This document shows positions 4,456 through 6,157 of a stretch of 6,157 nt of DNA, piece after piece. Below the pieces are notes generated by a model, which saw nothing but the letters and a program-made list of their open reading frames with translations, was not told where the DNA came from and ran no database searches. This DNA is from a bacterium (GTDB taxonomy: Bacteria; Verrucomicrobiota; Kiritimatiellia; UBA8416): positions 1 through 6,157 of the forward strand of contig JAIFLS010000024.1 in NCBI GenBank assembly GCA_020048935.1, read 5' to 3'. Made by a program: the position numbers and the translations under genes. The number at the start of each line of letters is the position of its first letter. Position 1 is the first letter of the stretch.

Positions 4456-5235
4456 GTCCACATCGTACTCCATGATCCGCTCGTCATCAAGCCGCACGCG
4501 CACCCGTCGCGGCAGCGTGATGATATCGATGACCCGTCCGCTTCCATCGGTGGTTTCCACCCGCGTCCCCTCGCGCGGCATTCCCTGCAACGCCTCTTGA
4601 TACTGATCGTACTCGTACCGCAGGCAGCATTTAAGCCGTCCGCACATGCCGCTGATGGCATTCGGGTTCAACGACAGCCGCTGCGTGCGCGCCATGCGGA
4701 CATTGACCGACTCGAACGTCTTGAGCCACGAGCAGCAGCACTGCACCCGTCCGCACGGTCCCAGCCCGCCGATCAGCGCCGCCTCGTCCCGGACACCGAT
4801 CTGCCGCAATTCAACCCGGCAGTGCTGCTCGGTCGAGAGCCGCTTGACCAGTTCACGGAAGTCGACCCGGTCCTCCGCCGCGAACAGCACCAGGAAGAGT
4901 TTGCGGTCGAACGTGAAACGACTGCGCACCAACCGCATCGGTAATTGCAATTCCGCCACCATCGCCCGGCAGCTGTCCATGGCCATCTTGCCCATCAACT
5001 CGTTCTCGCGCGCCTTGGCCTGGTCCTGCAGGGTCACGCAGCGCACGATCCTCGGCAGCCGCGCGGCTGCCGCCGGATCGGGCTCATCCGCCAGGAACGC
5101 CACAACGGTGCCGACATCGAGAACCTGGCCGGTATCGTAGACACACCGGTCTTGCGCATGCACGGACACACCCTGCGGACAGACGCACTGGATGTGCTCC
5201 CCCGCATCAATCTCGACTGCCACCAACTTCTCCAT
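4444..5235 (-). CDS. ricT: RicT/YaaT-like PSP1-domain protein
   Basis: A 263-residue cytoplasmic protein of the PSP1 family. In Bacillus subtilis RicT (YaaT) joins RicA and RicF in the Y-complex, which carries Fe-S clusters and affects RNase Y-dependent mRNA maturation, sporulation and competence; its role outside Firmicutes is not established. The sequence shows the PSP1 core RSRFTFDRKLFLVLFAAEDRVDFRELV (105-130). The two conserved cysteine motifs follow: GGLGPCGRVQCCCSWL (157-171, Cys161 and Cys166-168) and ISGMCGRLKCCLRYEYDQY (194-212, Cys198, Cys203-204). The C-terminal part (221-263) is beta-rich and ends YDVDDLH. ATG 5235 has AAGGA at 5241-5245. It lies 34 bp after holB, matching the holB-yaaT order known in Firmicutes. 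The upstream part has extra cysteines (17, 19, 31, 66) whose role is unknown. The symbol is assigned by family. Confidence 0.88.
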   Translation of the reverse strand: MEKLVAVEIDAGEHIQCVCPQGVSVHAQDRCVYDTGQVLDVGTVVAFLADEPDPAAAARLPRIVRCVTLQDQAKARENELMGKMAMDSCRAMVAELQLPMRLVRSRFTFDRKLFLVLFAAEDRVDFRELVKRLSTEQHCRVELRQIGVRDEAALIGGLGPCGRVQCCCSWLKTFESVNVRMARTQRLSLNPNAISGMCGRLKCCLRYEYDQYQEALQGMPREGTRVETTDGSGRVIDIITLPRRVRVRLDDERIMEYDVDDLH

Positions 5236-5252
5236 CGTTATCCTTCCATGCG

Positions 5253-5268
5253 GGCTTTCCCGAAAGCC
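5253..5268 (-). other. Small hairpin in the holB-ricT intercistronic gap
   Basis: GGCTTTCCCGAAAGCC on the plus strand (GGCTTTCGGGAAAGCC in the transcript) is a 7-bp inverted repeat around two bases, in practice a 6-bp stem with a tetraloop. It occupies most of the 34-bp gap just before the ricT ribosome binding site. No T-tract follows. It could modulate ricT translation or mRNA processing, or be incidental. Confidence 0.4.
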
Positions 5269-5269
5269 G

Positions 5270-6157
5270 TCATGATCCGATCAACTTGAAAAATGCATTG
5301 CCGAACACCAGCGATTCGGACAAATTGCGGTTAAGCTGCACGACCGCTGCCTCCACCGCCTGGACCTGCTCGAGCGCACGGCGATATGAACACCCCGACG
5401 CCATGGCCCGCAGCGCCTGCCGTTCGGCAGGGAAGCTGAGATACTGCTCTTCACCGTCGCAGACCAGCACCAGGATGTCACGATACCAGTTGAGCATCGC
5501 GCAGAGGATCCCGTGCCGCCACTCGCGATACCGGGCACCGATCCGCGCCTCGAGGGTCTCCTTGTCGATATCCTCGTCGCTGTCGTCGCGGGCCTCGCGT
5601 TTCTCCTCCTTCTCGATCTCAGTCTTGCGTGCCTTCATGAACGACGCCAGACGGTCGGCACGGCCAAACGCCGCGGCGATGCCGTCAACCCCGCCCCCGC
5701 CAGCCAGGATCTGCACCAGCTCGCGCTGGTCTTCGGGCGAGGCGGCCATCCCGCTGGCATCGTCTATGGACAGGTGCTGGCAACGGGAGTTGATCGTCGG
5801 CAGCAACCGCTGCGGGCTGTCGGTCAGCAGGAAGAATACTGTCCGGGCCGGCGGTTCCTCGAGCGTCTTTAGGAAGGCATTCGCGGCGGAATTGTTCAGG
5901 CAGTCCGCCGCCACGATCACACCGGCCTTCCAGCCGCCATCGAAGGAGGTCCGCTGGATCTCGGGCAGGAAATCCTCGCGCATCTGCTCCATCCCGATCA
6001 CCCGCGATTTCTTCTGCGGTTCAAGCCAGTGCACATCCGGATGCGTACCCTTTCCCACGGTGGTACAGCGTGTGCAATGGCCGCAGGGAGGATTGCTCTC
6101 GCGGCACAGCAGCCGCGACATCACCCTCTTGACGAAAACCTCGCCTGCCCCGCGCGG
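5270..6157 (-). CDS. holB: DNA polymerase III delta' subunit, 5'-truncated by the window end
   Basis: The visible 295 residues run to TGA 5272-5270; the reading frame is open to base 6157, so the N-terminus lies outside. The product is a clamp-loader subunit of the DnaX/AAA+ type that helps place the sliding clamp on primed DNA. The fragment begins PRGAGEVFVKR at the P-loop position, without the GKT/S of active ATPases, as is usual for delta'. A four-cysteine zinc site follows (CRESNPPCGHCTRC, 18-31), then THPDVHWL, VIVAADCLNNSAANAFLKTL (80-99) with EEPPA, and the SRC motif (124-126), close to the Escherichia coli delta' layout. A highly charged segment at about 177-203 (EIEKEEKREARDDSDEDIDK) separates the AAA+ part from the helical C-terminal collar-like domain. 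ATG or GTG codons at 6119-6124 are internal, not starts. It heads the visible minus-strand run and is followed by ricT. Confidence 0.9.
   Translation of the reverse strand, partial: PRGAGEVFVKRVMSRLLCRESNPPCGHCTRCTTVGKGTHPDVHWLEPQKKSRVIGMEQMREDFLPEIQRTSFDGGWKAGVIVAADCLNNSAANAFLKTLEEPPARTVFFLLTDSPQRLLPTINSRCQHLSIDDASGMAASPEDQRELVQILAGGGGVDGIAAAFGRADRLASFMKARKTEIEKEEKREARDDSDEDIDKETLEARIGARYREWRHGILCAMLNWYRDILVLVCDGEEQYLSFPAERQALRAMASGCSYRRALEQVQAVEAAVVQLNRNLSESLVFGNAFFKLIGS

Noticed and set aside
6119..6124. ATG or GTG here as the start of holB
   Set aside because: The frame stays open to the window edge and encodes PRGAGEVFVKR, the expected degenerate P-loop region, so the true start is outside.

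Overview
The window carries seven supported protein-coding genes, two of them cut by the window edges, plus one possibly frameshifted small ORF, one probable gene remnant and an unusually rich set of intergenic repeats. The sequence is GC-rich. A secreted PQQ-like beta-propeller protein with the mature start DWPQFRGPNRDG, a RicT/PSP1 protein next to holB, and an AmaP-like membrane protein in a Gram-negative-style gene set together suggest a member of the PVC group (Kiritimatiellota, Lentisphaerota, Verrucomicrobiota or Planctomycetota). This placement is inferred from gene style and context; there is no rRNA or other phylogenetic marker in the window.

Plus strand, 1-611: the last 45 codons of a radical SAM protein of the DUF4070 type, then a 67-residue LapA-domain membrane protein, then a perfect 14-bp palindrome overlapping its stop codon, then a small unrecognised ORF whose frame appears to break near 523-560. 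This block converges on the beta-propeller gene, with only 11 bp between the two stops.

Minus strand, read from 6157 down to 623: holB (DNA polymerase III delta' subunit, 5' end outside the window), ricT (PSP1 family), aroQ (type II 3-dehydroquinate dehydratase), an AmaP-like two-helix membrane protein, a broken ORF that may be the start of a lost thiE, a PfkB-family sugar kinase, and the secreted beta-propeller protein. aroQ and the AmaP gene overlap by ATGA, and the AmaP gene overlaps the broken ORF the same way, so these three were laid out as a coupled operon. holB-ricT is a known conserved pair. The genes are mostly housekeeping (replication clamp loading, RNA-related regulation, shikimate pathway, envelope) and do not form one pathway.

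The least ordinary content is between the genes. Three spacers hold arrays of degenerate 7-bp units (CCAACNN/GTTGGAT or TTAGGCN/CTAACCC). In two of them the arms are inverted, giving 12-14 bp perfect stems. Near-identical 47-bp copies (44/47) sit just upstream of the ribosome binding sites of both pfkB and the beta-propeller gene. The ricT-aroQ spacer is flanked by an exact 12-bp direct repeat made from the last bases of ricT. The AmaP-pfkB gap (about 390 bp) holds a 114-bp REPIN- or MITE-like element: two hairpins in inverted orientation with 10-bp perfect terminal inverted repeats. No tRNA, rRNA, CRISPR array or transposase gene was seen.
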